Under the pieces are notes generated by a model. It saw nothing but the letters and a program-made list of their open reading frames with translations. It ran no database searches and had not been told where the DNA came from. The position numbers were made by a program, and so were the translations under genes. Below, in pieces: positions 8,360 to 16,283 of a stretch of DNA of 64,000 nucleotides (position 1 is the stretch's first letter; each line of letters opens with the position of its first letter). Origin of the DNA: Bacillus testis (GTDB taxonomy: Bacteria > Bacillota > Bacilli > Bacillales > DSM-1321); NCBI RefSeq assembly GCF_001243895.1, contig NZ_LN851186.1, forward strand, positions 1,571,933 through 1,635,932, read 5' to 3'.

Positions 8360-9160
8360 GTGGAACAGTTGCCTAAGATCGGGCTTGCCCTGGGTTCGGG
8401 GGGAGCCAGAGGGTTTGCGCATCTCGGTGTGATCAAGGTATTGATTGAAGAGAACATACCTGTTTCCTATATAGCCGGCAGTTCAATGGGCGCGCTGATC
8501 GGTTGTCTCTTTGCGGCAGGGACCGATCTGGAACAATGGCAGAAGATTGTTTCCCGCTTTAAAAGGAAATATTATCTTGATTTTACAGTTCCAAAAATGG
8601 GCCTGATCAAAGGAAACCGGATTCGCGATTTTATAGGAATCTTTACGCATTGGAAAAACATCGAAGAACTGGACATTCCGCTCGCTGTTGTTGCCGCTAA
8701 TCTCCATTCAGGCAAAAAGGTTGTATTTACAGAAGGGTTGATTGCCGATGCTGTGAGAGCGAGCATCTCTATCCCAGGAATATTCACTCCGCCGATCATA
8801 GACGGGCAGCTGCTGGTTGACGGCGGTGTAGTGGATCGCGTGCCTGTATCGGTTGCCAGAGAGATGGGAGCGGACTTTGTTATAGCGGTGGATGTGTCCC
8901 ATATAAAAGAGGACAGTGAAATCCATTCCATCTATGACGTTATCATGCAGTCCCTGGACATATTGCAAATGGAGCTAGTAGACCATCGGGAAATTGCCTC
9001 TGATATTATGTTAAAGCCACGCGTCGAGCAATTTAATTCCCGGGCATTCACTAATATAGAGGAGATTATCTCCATTGGAGAAAGTGAAACAAGAAAGCAA
9101 ATAGACAAAATTAAAATAGAAATCGAACAGTGGAAGGGGAAACAGAGAGATGAAGCGTAG
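8360..9160 (+). CDS. ylbK: Patatin-like phospholipase/esterase YlbK (RssA family)
   Basis: A 266-aa patatin-like serine acyl hydrolase. The oxyanion loop GSGGARG is at 12-18, the nucleophile motif GSSMG at 40-44 (Ser42), and the DGG of the Ser-Asp dyad at 154-156. These are the features of the bacterial RssA/NTE patatin class; the substrate is unknown. GTG 8360 lies 9 nt after AAAGGAG. It overlaps ylbL by 11 nt, so the two are translationally coupled. No signal peptide is present. Confidence 0.92.
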   Translation: MEQLPKIGLALGSGGARGFAHLGVIKVLIEENIPVSYIAGSSMGALIGCLFAAGTDLEQWQKIVSRFKRKYYLDFTVPKMGLIKGNRIRDFIGIFTHWKNIEELDIPLAVVAANLHSGKKVVFTEGLIADAVRASISIPGIFTPPIIDGQLLVDGGVVDRVPVSVAREMGADFVIAVDVSHIKEDSEIHSIYDVIMQSLDILQMELVDHREIASDIMLKPRVEQFNSRAFTNIEEIISIGESETRKQIDKIKIEIEQWKGKQRDEA

Positions 9161-10166
9161 ACATTTAGGGAGAGCCTTGGCGATGGTTATTTTCGTTGCC
9201 GTGGTGGTCTCCTATTTCATTCCGCTTCCTTACTATGTCACGAAACCGGGGATGGCCAAGGAGCTGGCTCCCATCATCAAGGTGGAAGATGGCTATAAGG
9301 AAAGCGGAGATTTCAAACTTACGACGATTTCCATGGGGGAAGCGAATGTATTTACATATGGTTTGGCAAAACTGATGAAGTATTGGGATATTTATCGTGA
9401 AGATGAGATACGCGGGGAAGAAGAAACTGATAAACAATATGAGATGAGACAGCTGCAGGAAATGGAAGGTTCCAAGGTGAAGGCCATTATCTCGGCTTAC
9501 CGTGAAGCGGGCAAATCGTACACGCCCATCTATCGCGGCGTATATGTGTATGGGATTGTAGCCGGACTGCCGGCCGAAAAAGTGCTTGAGGTAGGGGACC
9601 GGATCACCGAAGTAGATGGCCAACGTTTCACATCCTCCAAACAGTTCATTCATTATGTCTCAGGCAAAAGAGCAGGGAAAACGCTCAAATTGGAAATCAT
9701 CCGGGATAAACAGGCTTTGCAGAAAGAAGTTCAATTGGCGAAGCTGCCGAAAACCGGAAAAGTCGGAATGGGCATTGTTTTGGTGGATGATGTAGCAGTC
9801 AAAACGGAGCCGAAAGTAACCATTGATACAGCCAAGATTGGCGGACCTTCCGCCGGATTAATGTTTACACTTGAAATCTATAACCAGCTGGTCAAAGAGG
9901 ATATCACCAAAGGGAAGGACATTGCCGGCACTGGGACGATGGATGAAAACGGCAACGTGGGGCCAATCGGGGGCATACACCAAAAGGTTGTTGCTGCCGA
10001 TAAAAGCGGGGCTGAAGTGTTCTTTGCCCCTAATGAAAAAGGCGAGGCCGGATCAAATTATTCGGTGGCCAAGAAAACAGCGGAAGATATAAACACCGAT
10101 ATGAAAATCGTACCGGTCGACACTTTGCAGGATGCCCTGGACTATTTAGAAAAAATGAAAAAATAA
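9150..10166 (+). CDS. ylbL: Membrane-anchored PDZ-Lon-type serine protease YlbL (SepM-like)
   Basis: A 338-aa protease of the YlbL/SepM type, acting outside the membrane. A signal anchor lies at about 6-27, a PDZ domain at about 130-197 (PAEKVLEVGDRITEVDGQ), and a Lon-type proteolytic domain at about 220-335. The catalytic Ser is in GGPSAGLMFT (Ser234), with the Lys at about 279 in GPIGGIHQKVVAA. The order anchor-PDZ-Lon and the length match the family. In B. subtilis YlbL has been implicated in degrading the cell-division inhibitor YneA. It is coupled to ylbK. Confidence 0.94.
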   Translation: MKRRHLGRALAMVIFVAVVVSYFIPLPYYVTKPGMAKELAPIIKVEDGYKESGDFKLTTISMGEANVFTYGLAKLMKYWDIYREDEIRGEEETDKQYEMRQLQEMEGSKVKAIISAYREAGKSYTPIYRGVYVYGIVAGLPAEKVLEVGDRITEVDGQRFTSSKQFIHYVSGKRAGKTLKLEIIRDKQALQKEVQLAKLPKTGKVGMGIVLVDDVAVKTEPKVTIDTAKIGGPSAGLMFTLEIYNQLVKEDITKGKDIAGTGTMDENGNVGPIGGIHQKVVAADKSGAEVFFAPNEKGEAGSNYSVAKKTAEDINTDMKIVPVDTLQDALDYLEKMKK

Positions 10167-10170
10167 AGGC

Positions 10171-10206
10171 AAAAAACACGACCTTTTTTATGTCGTGTTT
10201 TTGTTT
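10171..10206. terminator. Bidirectional terminator between ylbL and tmcAL
   Basis: AAAAACACGAC pairs with GTCGTGTTTTT around a T-rich loop. A and T runs flank it, so it can serve both convergent genes. Confidence 0.85.
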
Positions 10207-10253
10207 CTTATTGAGGGAAAAAACCCTGCGCTAAATCTTTCTGAATAGCTTTG

Positions 10254-11465
10254 TCACATGATGACGGGCTGCTGGTATTCCCGCTTGAACAGTTGTTGCT
10301 GGCCAGCAGGCGGAAGGGGAAGACTGTGGACTTTAGCCGCTTTGACATCAAGGGCCAGTGCCTCGTAAGCAGCCGAGCCGATTTTGGAGATGAGAGGCAG
10401 CTCGAATTGTTTTTTCTTTTCGTTCATATACATTCGGCCTTTTTGGTTGAATCCCAGGATGCGCAGGTAGGCGGGTGAATGCATCAGCCGGTTCATTTCG
10501 TCTTTTTTAGTCTGCGTCAAGATATGGACACATATGCGTTGCAATCTGGTCAATGTATATCGTTTTGTCTTAACGAAGGAAATAAAGGATGCGAAAGATC
10601 CGGATGTTTGTGCAGCTTCCTTCAATCGGTATTCAATGCCTTCTTCGACTTCGTAAATCGTTCTTAAGTGTTCTGGGGAACTAACAAGCAGCATGTATTG
10701 GAGAAGAGGCCAATAGAGCTCCCAGTGATGCAATTCATGGAAAGTATGTATATGGGAAGTCAATTCTTCAAATGAGGCCTCTGGCATAAAAGCTTTGGTC
10801 TGCGAATTGTCGCCGTTGCTGTCCATGATGCTTTTACGGATGCTGGTTGCGCTGGCGATCTGTCCCTCAGGCAGTTTTTCGTCGTGATATTGTGCACCGA
10901 TTCTATTGATGAGAGCCGGCGTTATGCGATAATGATTATTTAACGCAGCCGCTATATATTGATAGCCGAGGATATTATTCGGTTTTGACAAATCGATGGA
11001 ATTCTCTTCGCTTGGGGCTATTTGTCCCCACGCTTTACTGACTGCGGTTGGATAATTAAAGCCTTGTTTGCTGAAGCTACGGATAGCGTCATCCAGTGCT
11101 TCTTTTTTCTCTTGCATGATTCTATAAGCCTGCCGGAACTGCTGGATGGTGCCATTTTCGCTTCCAAAACAGAAATAGTCGCAGCGGAGGGCCTCAAGTA
11201 AGGAGACGGCGCCTTCGGCAAATATCTTTGCATGTTGGGTGCTGTAAATATACGGCAGTTCGATGACGAGATCGACGCCGTTTTGTAGTGCCATCCTGGT
11301 ACGGGCCCATTTATTAATCAGCGCCGGTTCGCCCCTTTGCAGAAAAGAGCCGCTCATTACTGCTATCACAATGTCGCTCTCAGTAATTTGCTTGCTCTTT
11401 TGCACATGATAATGATGGCCATTATGAAAAGGATTATATTCAACTACTACTCCTACAGCCTTCAT
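10254..11465 (-). CDS. tmcAL: tRNA(Met) cytidine acetate ligase TmcAL (YlbM)
   Basis: A 403-aa homologue of B. subtilis YlbM/TmcAL, which uses ATP and acetate to acetylate C34 of elongator tRNA-Met. The N-terminal nucleotidyltransferase fold shows VGVVVEYNPFHNGHHYH with HNGH at 14-17, followed by the SGSFLQRGEPALINKWARTRMAL block that is diagnostic for the family. Full length. It is transcribed opposite to ylbL and ylbN from its own start (AAAGGAGG before ATG). Confidence 0.95.
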   Translation of the reverse strand: MKAVGVVVEYNPFHNGHHYHVQKSKQITESDIVIAVMSGSFLQRGEPALINKWARTRMALQNGVDLVIELPYIYSTQHAKIFAEGAVSLLEALRCDYFCFGSENGTIQQFRQAYRIMQEKKEALDDAIRSFSKQGFNYPTAVSKAWGQIAPSEENSIDLSKPNNILGYQYIAAALNNHYRITPALINRIGAQYHDEKLPEGQIASATSIRKSIMDSNGDNSQTKAFMPEASFEELTSHIHTFHELHHWELYWPLLQYMLLVSSPEHLRTIYEVEEGIEYRLKEAAQTSGSFASFISFVKTKRYTLTRLQRICVHILTQTKKDEMNRLMHSPAYLRILGFNQKGRMYMNEKKKQFELPLISKIGSAAYEALALDVKAAKVHSLPLPPAGQQQLFKREYQQPVIM

Positions 11466-11672
11466 GGAAAACCTCCTTTATAAGGGAAGAGAGGAACGGT
11501 AAATTGTTCTCTTTTTTCTCTACGTCCTTTATAGCCTATTATAGAAGATATAAGCGGGCCAAACAATGGACTTTCTTTGCAATGCCGTGCTTTAAAATGC
11601 TACAATACACAAATAAACAATCGGAAAGTGATAAATATGCAAACAAAGGAAGATAGCTGTAAAGAAATTATA

Positions 11673-11701
11673 TTGACAATGTATAAAATGACAGATATAA
11701 T
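11673..11701 (+). promoter_or_regulatory. Consensus sigma-A promoter for ylbN-rpmF
   Basis: TTGACA (11673-11678), 17 nt, TATAAT (11696-11701): a full consensus match, 27 nt before the ylbN start. Strong expression fits a ribosomal-protein operon. Confidence 0.85.
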
Positions 11702-11728
11702 TACCTTTGTTGCCTTGAGGTGATATGA

Positions 11729-12247
11729 ATGAAATGGACAATAACTCAACTTCAGAAGTATCGGGGAAAAGGACTTGTTCTTGATGAGAAAGTGGATGTT
11801 TCGGAAATAAAAGAAACAGATGCGCAAATACGCGATGTTTCTCTTATACATGTAACTGGCAAAGCGGATGTCAACGCGACGAATATCACGTTCCATATCC
11901 ATTTGTCAGGCGTAATGGTCTTGCCTTGTGCAAGAACGTTCGTAGATGTTGAATATCCAATCGACATTAGTACAACAGAGGTCTTTTTGTTAGATGACAA
12001 TTATGAAAGCCAGGAACATGAGTTTTCAACGATTGTGAAAGGCGATGTAATTGACTTAATGCCGATTATAAGAGAGAATTTATTGTTGGAAGTACCGATG
12101 CAAGTCTTTTGTGAAGACGCAAGCCCAGAGGGGGCTGCTCCTCAATCAGGTAAAGATTGGGCTGTTGTCACATCGGACCAGCAGGAGAAAAAAATTGATC
12201 CTCGCTTAGCTGATTTAGCAAAATTCTTTGACAACGACAAAAAATAA
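11729..12247 (+). CDS. ylbN: YlbN, YceD/DUF177 family
   Basis: A 172-aa protein of the DUF177 (YceD) family, whose genes lie ahead of rpmF across bacteria; a role linked to 23S rRNA or large-subunit assembly has been suggested for relatives. The start [26 protein letters not shown] is typical. The C-terminal family block is [11 protein letters not shown], followed by [13 protein letters not shown]. It is separated from rpmF by 71 nt and shares its promoter. Confidence 0.93.
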   Translation: MKWTITQLQKYRGKGLVLDEKVDVSEIKETDAQIRDVSLIHVTGKADVNATNITFHIHLSGVMVLPCARTFVDVEYPIDISTTEVFLLDDNYESQEHEFSTIVKGDVIDLMPIIRENLLLEVPMQVFCEDASPEGAAPQSGKDWAVVTSDQQEKKIDPRLADLAKFFDNDKK

Positions 12248-12318
12248 TGACAGTAACAAGAAGATTCGGGATGATCCGATCCTTGCTTCTTAAACCATTT
12301 TTTAAGGAGGTGGGAATA

Positions 12319-12492
12319 ATGGCTGTACCTTTCAGAAGAACGTCTAAGACTGCTAAAAGAAAACGCCGCACTCATTTTAAACTTGAGGTGCCAGGTATGG
12401 TAGAATGCCCAAACTGCGGTGAAATGAAACTTTCACACCGTGTTTGCAAAGAATGTGGAACATACAAAGGAAAAGAAGTAGTAAGCAAATAA
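12319..12492 (+). CDS. rpmF: 50S ribosomal protein L32
   Basis: A 57-aa ribosomal protein L32, starting [22 protein letters not shown]. The ATG at 12319 sits behind a full AAGGAGGTG site; the frame is open upstream to 12247 but without sequence like L32. The zinc-ribbon form is intact with Cys30, Cys33, Cys43 and Cys46 (CPNC and CKEC). A terminator follows. Confidence 0.98.
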   Translation: MAVPFRRTSKTAKRKRRTHFKLEVPGMVECPNCGEMKLSHRVCKECGTYKGKEVVSK

Positions 12493-12502
12493 TTCTTTTC
12501 AA

Positions 12503-12542
12503 AAATGGCTGTAATGAATTTAGTTCATTATGGCCTTTTTTT
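12503..12542 (+). terminator. Terminator after rpmF
   Basis: GGCTGTAATGAA pairs with TTCATTATGGCC (with G-U pairs), followed by a seven-T run. Confidence 0.85.
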
Positions 12543-12573
12543 GTGCCTGGACGATTAGGGGAGGAGAGGGAAG

Positions 12574-13335
12574 ATGGAACCTATTTTATTGAGAGAGGTT
12601 AAAGAGGATGGAATTGTGATTTTACAAATAAACCGTCCCGCTCAAATGAATGCCATTAATTTTGCCATGATTGAAGAATTGCAGTCGGCGCTGGATTGGG
12701 CAGAACAAGACGAAACGATCAAAGTGCTCATTCTAAGAGGAGCAGGTGATAGAGCTTTTTGCTCGGGGGGCGACTTGGGAGAATTCCATACGCTGACCAC
12801 AAAAGAAAGCGCATACAAAATGCTATGGTCGATGGGGCGTTTATTATTGCGGATTGCTGAATTCCCGCGCCCTACGATTGCCTACTTAAATGGCGCTGCT
12901 GTCGGGGGAGGATGCGAAATTGCGGCTGCGTGTGATTTCAGGCTGGCCAGTGAAGGAGCAAAAGTAGGTTTCATACAAGGCAATCAAGCCATTACCACCG
13001 GCTGGGGCGGCGCTTCTTTGCTATATGAAAAATTACAGCCGGCTTCAGCGCTCGAAATGCTCTATTCAGGTAAGGTATACAGAGCCACAGAAGCGATTGA
13101 CATGGGTTTTGTCCAACGGCAGGTTGCCGGGATCGAGGAAGTCCTAGAGTTTGCGGCCCCAATTGCAGCTAAGCAAAGCGCAGTACTGGCGGCTTATAAA
13201 GAGGCATTAGTGAAGAAATGGGCACAATCGCGGCTAGCTGAAAGAATCGAGGAAGAAATCAGGAGCTGTTCATTTCTGTGGGAGGGAGACGACCATCTAA
13301 ACGCTGTACGTGCCTTTAATAGCCGTTCAAAATAA
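12574..13335 (+). CDS. Enoyl-CoA hydratase/isomerase family protein
   Basis: A 253-aa crotonase-fold protein. The oxyanion-hole strands are visible: AFCSGGDLGEFH at about 61-72 and NGAAVGGGCEIAAACDFRLAS at about 106-126. The first catalytic Glu position is kept (Glu115 in GGGCE). The second crotonase Glu region reads TTGWGGASLL, without the usual PGxGGTQRL, so hydratase activity is uncertain and an isomerase- or hydrolase-like role is possible. Similar genes follow rpmF in some Bacillus relatives; B. subtilis lacks it here. ATG follows GGGGAGGAG. Confidence 0.88.
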   Translation: MEPILLREVKEDGIVILQINRPAQMNAINFAMIEELQSALDWAEQDETIKVLILRGAGDRAFCSGGDLGEFHTLTTKESAYKMLWSMGRLLLRIAEFPRPTIAYLNGAAVGGGCEIAAACDFRLASEGAKVGFIQGNQAITTGWGGASLLYEKLQPASALEMLYSGKVYRATEAIDMGFVQRQVAGIEEVLEFAAPIAAKQSAVLAAYKEALVKKWAQSRLAERIEEEIRSCSFLWEGDDHLNAVRAFNSRSK

Positions 13336-13372
13336 AATCTTCCAGAATCATTTCTATCTTTTCTATCACATG

Positions 13373-13380
13373 CATACTAT
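13373..13380 (+). promoter_or_regulatory. Possible sporulation-sigma -10 element ahead of rsfA
   Basis: CATACTAT is 28 nt before the rsfA start. It fits the -10 of sigma-G (CATnnTA) and is one mismatch from sigma-E (CATACAAT). A -35 is not clear: ATC lies 14 nt upstream in the position expected for sigma-E. Treat as tentative. Confidence 0.35.
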
Positions 13381-13408
13381 GTAGTAAAACAAGCGAGGAG
13401 GGAGCGGA

Positions 13409-14020
13409 ATGTCTGTATCAAGGCAAGATGCTTGGACTCAGGATGAAGATTTGATTCTTGCAGAAATTGTTTTGCGGCATATAAGGGAAGGCAGCACACA
13501 GTTAACGGCCTTTGAGGAGGTTGGGGCACAATTGTCGCGCACACCGGCGGCATGTGGTTTCAGATGGAATTCGGTTGTCAGAAAGCAGTATCAGACAGGT
13601 ATAGAACTGGCTAAAAAGCAAAGAAAAGAATCGAAGTATAACCCCGTTTCGGCAAAGCCTGTTAATAAAGCGGAGGAATTGCCTGATGTTGCAGAAGGAG
13701 AAGCCGGCCTGCATTTGGAAGATGTGCTCTCATATATTATTTCACTGCAGAGCAGGGCGGCCACCCGCAGTGGTGAAGAAGGCCAATTACAATCACTGCA
13801 CGAACAACTCGTCTATTTACAGGAAGAAAATAAGATGCTTAAAGAAGAAGTAAAAGAGTTATCGGATAAACTGTTAATGGTGGAAGATGATTATCGAGCC
13901 TTAATTGAAATTATGGATAAGGCGCGAAAATTAGTGATTTCCGATGACCGAGCGAATAAGCAGAAAGTGCGTTTTCAAATGGATAAGAATGGAAATTTGG
14001 AACGCGTCAATAAGAGTTAA
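13409..14020 (+). CDS. rsfA: Prespore regulator RsfA (YlbO family)
   Basis: A 203-aa RsfA-family transcription factor. In B. subtilis RsfA is made in the prespore and tunes sigma-F-dependent genes. The N-terminal 60 residues form a Myb/SANT-like helical domain ([20 protein letters not shown], followed by [17 protein letters not shown]). Residues of about 130-180 form a coiled coil ([36 protein letters not shown]). ATG follows GGAGGGAG. It is convergent with ylbP across a shared terminator. Confidence 0.93.
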   Translation: MSVSRQDAWTQDEDLILAEIVLRHIREGSTQLTAFEEVGAQLSRTPAACGFRWNSVVRKQYQTGIELAKKQRKESKYNPVSAKPVNKAEELPDVAEGEAGLHLEDVLSYIISLQSRAATRSGEEGQLQSLHEQLVYLQEENKMLKEEVKELSDKLLMVEDDYRALIEIMDKARKLVISDDRANKQKVRFQMDKNGNLERVNKS

Positions 14021-14024
14021 GTTA

Positions 14025-14054
14025 AAAGGAGAAGCGCATGAGCACTTCTCCTTT
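14025..14054. terminator. Bidirectional terminator between rsfA and ylbP
   Basis: AAAGGAGAAG (14025-14034) pairs perfectly with CTTCTCCTTT (14045-14054) around a 10-nt loop. It abuts the ylbP stop codon. Confidence 0.8.
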
Positions 14055-14055
14055 G

Positions 14056-14520
14056 TTATGCTTGCTCCGGCTGCCAGATCAAAGGGTTCTCGCCAAAGTC
14101 GCGTTCCATATCATAGGTCACAGGTTTAAATCCCATCTTATTCCAAAATTCCAGGGAATGGATTCGCGGGTTTGTTTTGATTGGCAGGCCGATACTTTTA
14201 GCATAATCTACAAGCGCTTTGCCATAGCCTCTATGTTGATAGTCCGTCAAGACCTCGAGTTTCCATAATTCGAGAAACTCTTGTGCCGGGGTGAAATATT
14301 GGTCTGATTTCGCACTTCTTTTATAGAGAGACATTCTGGCAATCAATTTATCGCCATAGTAAATGCCGTAGAAGGGCGATTCACTGTCATTTTCAATGAT
14401 ATTCGTTTCCAGGTCTTCCAACATGGAGAGTTCTTGAATGCCGTATTCCTTGAATTTCTTGAACTCTTCCAACGTTTTATAGTTGACTAATAGACGCTCC
14501 ACTTTGCAATTCATATACAA
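14056..14520 (-). CDS. ylbP: GNAT N-acetyltransferase YlbP
   Basis: A 154-aa GNAT-fold acetyltransferase related to B. subtilis YlbP; the substrate is unknown. The acetyl-CoA pyrophosphate-binding turn is visible as DYQHRGYGKALVDYAKSIG at about 113-131, after a strand (LWKLEVL). The C-terminus holds SLEFWNKMGFKPV, the usual final beta strand region. It is convergent with rsfA. Its start ATG follows a GGGGG site on the minus strand. Confidence 0.9.
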   Translation of the reverse strand: MYMNCKVERLLVNYKTLEEFKKFKEYGIQELSMLEDLETNIIENDSESPFYGIYYGDKLIARMSLYKRSAKSDQYFTPAQEFLELWKLEVLTDYQHRGYGKALVDYAKSIGLPIKTNPRIHSLEFWNKMGFKPVTYDMERDFGENPLIWQPEQA

Positions 14521-14689
14521 TCCCCCTGTTTTTTGGTTTCCCTTTCATTCCTCTTGTTCGCTTAAAATGTTTAGAATATTGAATTATTTGTTTTTAGGGA
14601 AGTACTTCCTTTTTGATTATATACCACAATGGTGCAAAATGCTCGATAGATGACAGGAGTAAACACACTGTTCAATGGTTGATTCCATC

Positions 14690-14822
14690 TAGCGCCAAGA
14701 CTCCCGCTTCAAAAGACGCGTTAAGACGGAGAAGTGGGAAATGAAGCGTCAGTAAGAATCCGGTTGGTTCAATGAATGATTAGCGGGGGAAGAATAACAC
14801 CCCCAATAAAAGTTTCACTTTA
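14690..14822 (+). repeat. Dispersed hairpin element, copy C
   Basis: The best-formed copy. Stem 1 is TCCCGCTTC (14702-14710) with GAAGTGGGA (14731-14739), nine pairs with one G-U. It is enclosed by TAGCGC/GCGTCA. AGTAAGAATCC and GGTTGGTTCAATGAATGATTA follow, then a GGGGG/CCCCC hairpin and the tail AAAGTTTCACTTT (14809-14821). It lies in the 369-bp gap between divergent ylbP and panE, which otherwise contains only promoter-like AT-rich sequence. Confidence 0.65.
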
Positions 14823-14889
14823 TCATATTTCCCTTCATTTCGTAATTTGATAAAATAGGAATATATCTAATCTTATTGGAGGATCAACC

Positions 14890-15780
14890 ATGAAAATCGG
14901 CGTAGTAGGCGGTGGGTCTATCGGCTTGTTAATTGGTGCTTATTTATCGGAAAACCATGATGTTACCATTTTTACAAGAAGCAGCGAACAAGCAAGCATC
15001 ATCAATGATGACGGGGTGATCCTAGCAAAAGATAATGGTCAGATACGGGCAAATTGCAGTGCAAAACCGATTGGCCAGCTGGATTTTCATCCGCAGGATT
15101 TGCTGATCATCACTGTCAAACAATATCATTTACAAGATGTAATCCCGAATTTGCCGATTGTACATACTAATCTATTGTTCCTGCAGAATGGGATGGGCCA
15201 TCTTTCTTTTTGCCGGCAGCTTTCGGATAATCATGATGTGTTTGTCGGGATTGTCGAACACGGGGCGCTGCGCACCGATTTGAATCAAGTTGTACATACC
15301 GGTAAAGGCGCCATAAAAATTGCCCCTTTTACACATGGTAAGAAAGAAATCAGTGGATTGACTGGAACAGTAAATTTCCCAATCCGTTATGAAGAAGAAT
15401 ATGAGTCCATGCTGCTAAAAAAATTGTGTGTAAACGCGATGATTAATCCGCTCACTGCCGTACTCCGCGTAAAGAATGGCGAGCTGCTCGCAAATCCCCA
15501 CTATCATCAAGTTTTTATGCAGCAGTTCCAAGAATTGGCCGCTATCCTGGAGCTTACAGACGTAAACGGCATGCGGAAACATATTGAAGAAGTATGCCAG
15601 CGCACAAAAAATAATATCTCTTCCATGCGGAAGGATGTAGAGGAAGGGAAGCCTACCGAAGTGGATGCCATTCTAGGATACATCCTAGGCATAGCAAATG
15701 AACGGCACACTCCCGCACCCCTTATAGCCAGCATGTATTCCATGATCAAAGGGAAGGAGTATGAAAGAAAGGAGCACTGA
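14890..15780 (+). CDS. panE: 2-dehydropantoate 2-reductase (YlbQ/PanE family)
   Basis: A 296-aa NADPH-dependent ketopantoate reductase homologue, making pantoate for coenzyme A. A Rossmann start, MKIGVVGGGSIGLLIGAYL, holds the GGGSIG dinucleotide motif at 7-12. The C-terminal catalytic block KLCVNAMINPLTAVLRVKNGELL at about 178-200 contains the conserved Lys and Asn. Length matches B. subtilis YlbQ. It abuts the next gene with no gap. ATG follows TTGGAGGATC. Confidence 0.92.
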   Translation: MKIGVVGGGSIGLLIGAYLSENHDVTIFTRSSEQASIINDDGVILAKDNGQIRANCSAKPIGQLDFHPQDLLIITVKQYHLQDVIPNLPIVHTNLLFLQNGMGHLSFCRQLSDNHDVFVGIVEHGALRTDLNQVVHTGKGAIKIAPFTHGKKEISGLTGTVNFPIRYEEEYESMLLKKLCVNAMINPLTAVLRVKNGELLANPHYHQVFMQQFQELAAILELTDVNGMRKHIEEVCQRTKNNISSMRKDVEEGKPTEVDAILGYILGIANERHTPAPLIASMYSMIKGKEYERKEH

Positions 15781-16167
15781 ATGGGAACTGTTTTTGCGTG
15801 GATTATTGCAACACTTGTTACGGTGCCGGCAATCGGCTACCTTTTAGTATTCATCAGCACGAAGCAGATTACGAAAAATCATCGGACAGCTGTGGATTTA
15901 GCCATGAACAGTTCGGCGTTTTTATTCATCCTGTCTGTGTATTTCCTGGTTAAAACCATTTGGGATATTTCGTTATTCTGGATTATCCTATTGGCCTTTA
16001 TCCTGATCAGCATATGCATCATTTTCCTCCACCTTAAAGTGAGGAAGGAAATCATTTTTAGCAAGGTATTCAAGGGAATCTGGAGGACTAATGCGCTGGT
16101 TTTCATGTGTGCGTACGTTGTTTTGGTTATTTTTGGGGTCTGCAAGAACGTAGTTGCATTATTTTAA
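15781..16167 (+). CDS. DUF3397 family membrane protein
   Basis: A 128-aa integral membrane protein with four hydrophobic segments, at about 4-26, 40-60, 62-82 and 103-125. It starts immediately after the panE stop, so translation is coupled. The family (DUF3397) is a small Firmicute membrane-protein group without known function, often near bshC/mraZ. It is followed by a terminator. Confidence 0.8.
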   Translation: MGTVFAWIIATLVTVPAIGYLLVFISTKQITKNHRTAVDLAMNSSAFLFILSVYFLVKTIWDISLFWIILLAFILISICIIFLHLKVRKEIIFSKVFKGIWRTNALVFMCAYVVLVIFGVCKNVVALF

Positions 16168-16185
16168 TGGATAGCCGTACCATAG

Positions 16186-16218
16186 GCCCGGGGTAGATTA
16201 CCCGGGCGTATTTTTTTG
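16186..16218 (+). terminator. Terminator after the DUF3397 gene
   Basis: GCCCGGG (16186-16192) pairs with CCCGGGC (16201-16207), followed closely by a seven-T run. Confidence 0.88.
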
Positions 16219-16243
16219 TATTTACATAGTGGGATGATATACT
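16216..16243 (+). promoter_or_regulatory. Sigma-A-type promoter for bshC
   Basis: TTGTAT (16216-16221), 16 nt, TATACT (16238-16243). It partly overlaps the preceding terminator's T run and lies about 40 nt before bshC. Confidence 0.6.
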
Positions 16244-16283
16244 TTAACATGATTAGAAGAAGCTGTGGAAAGGACGTACTGTG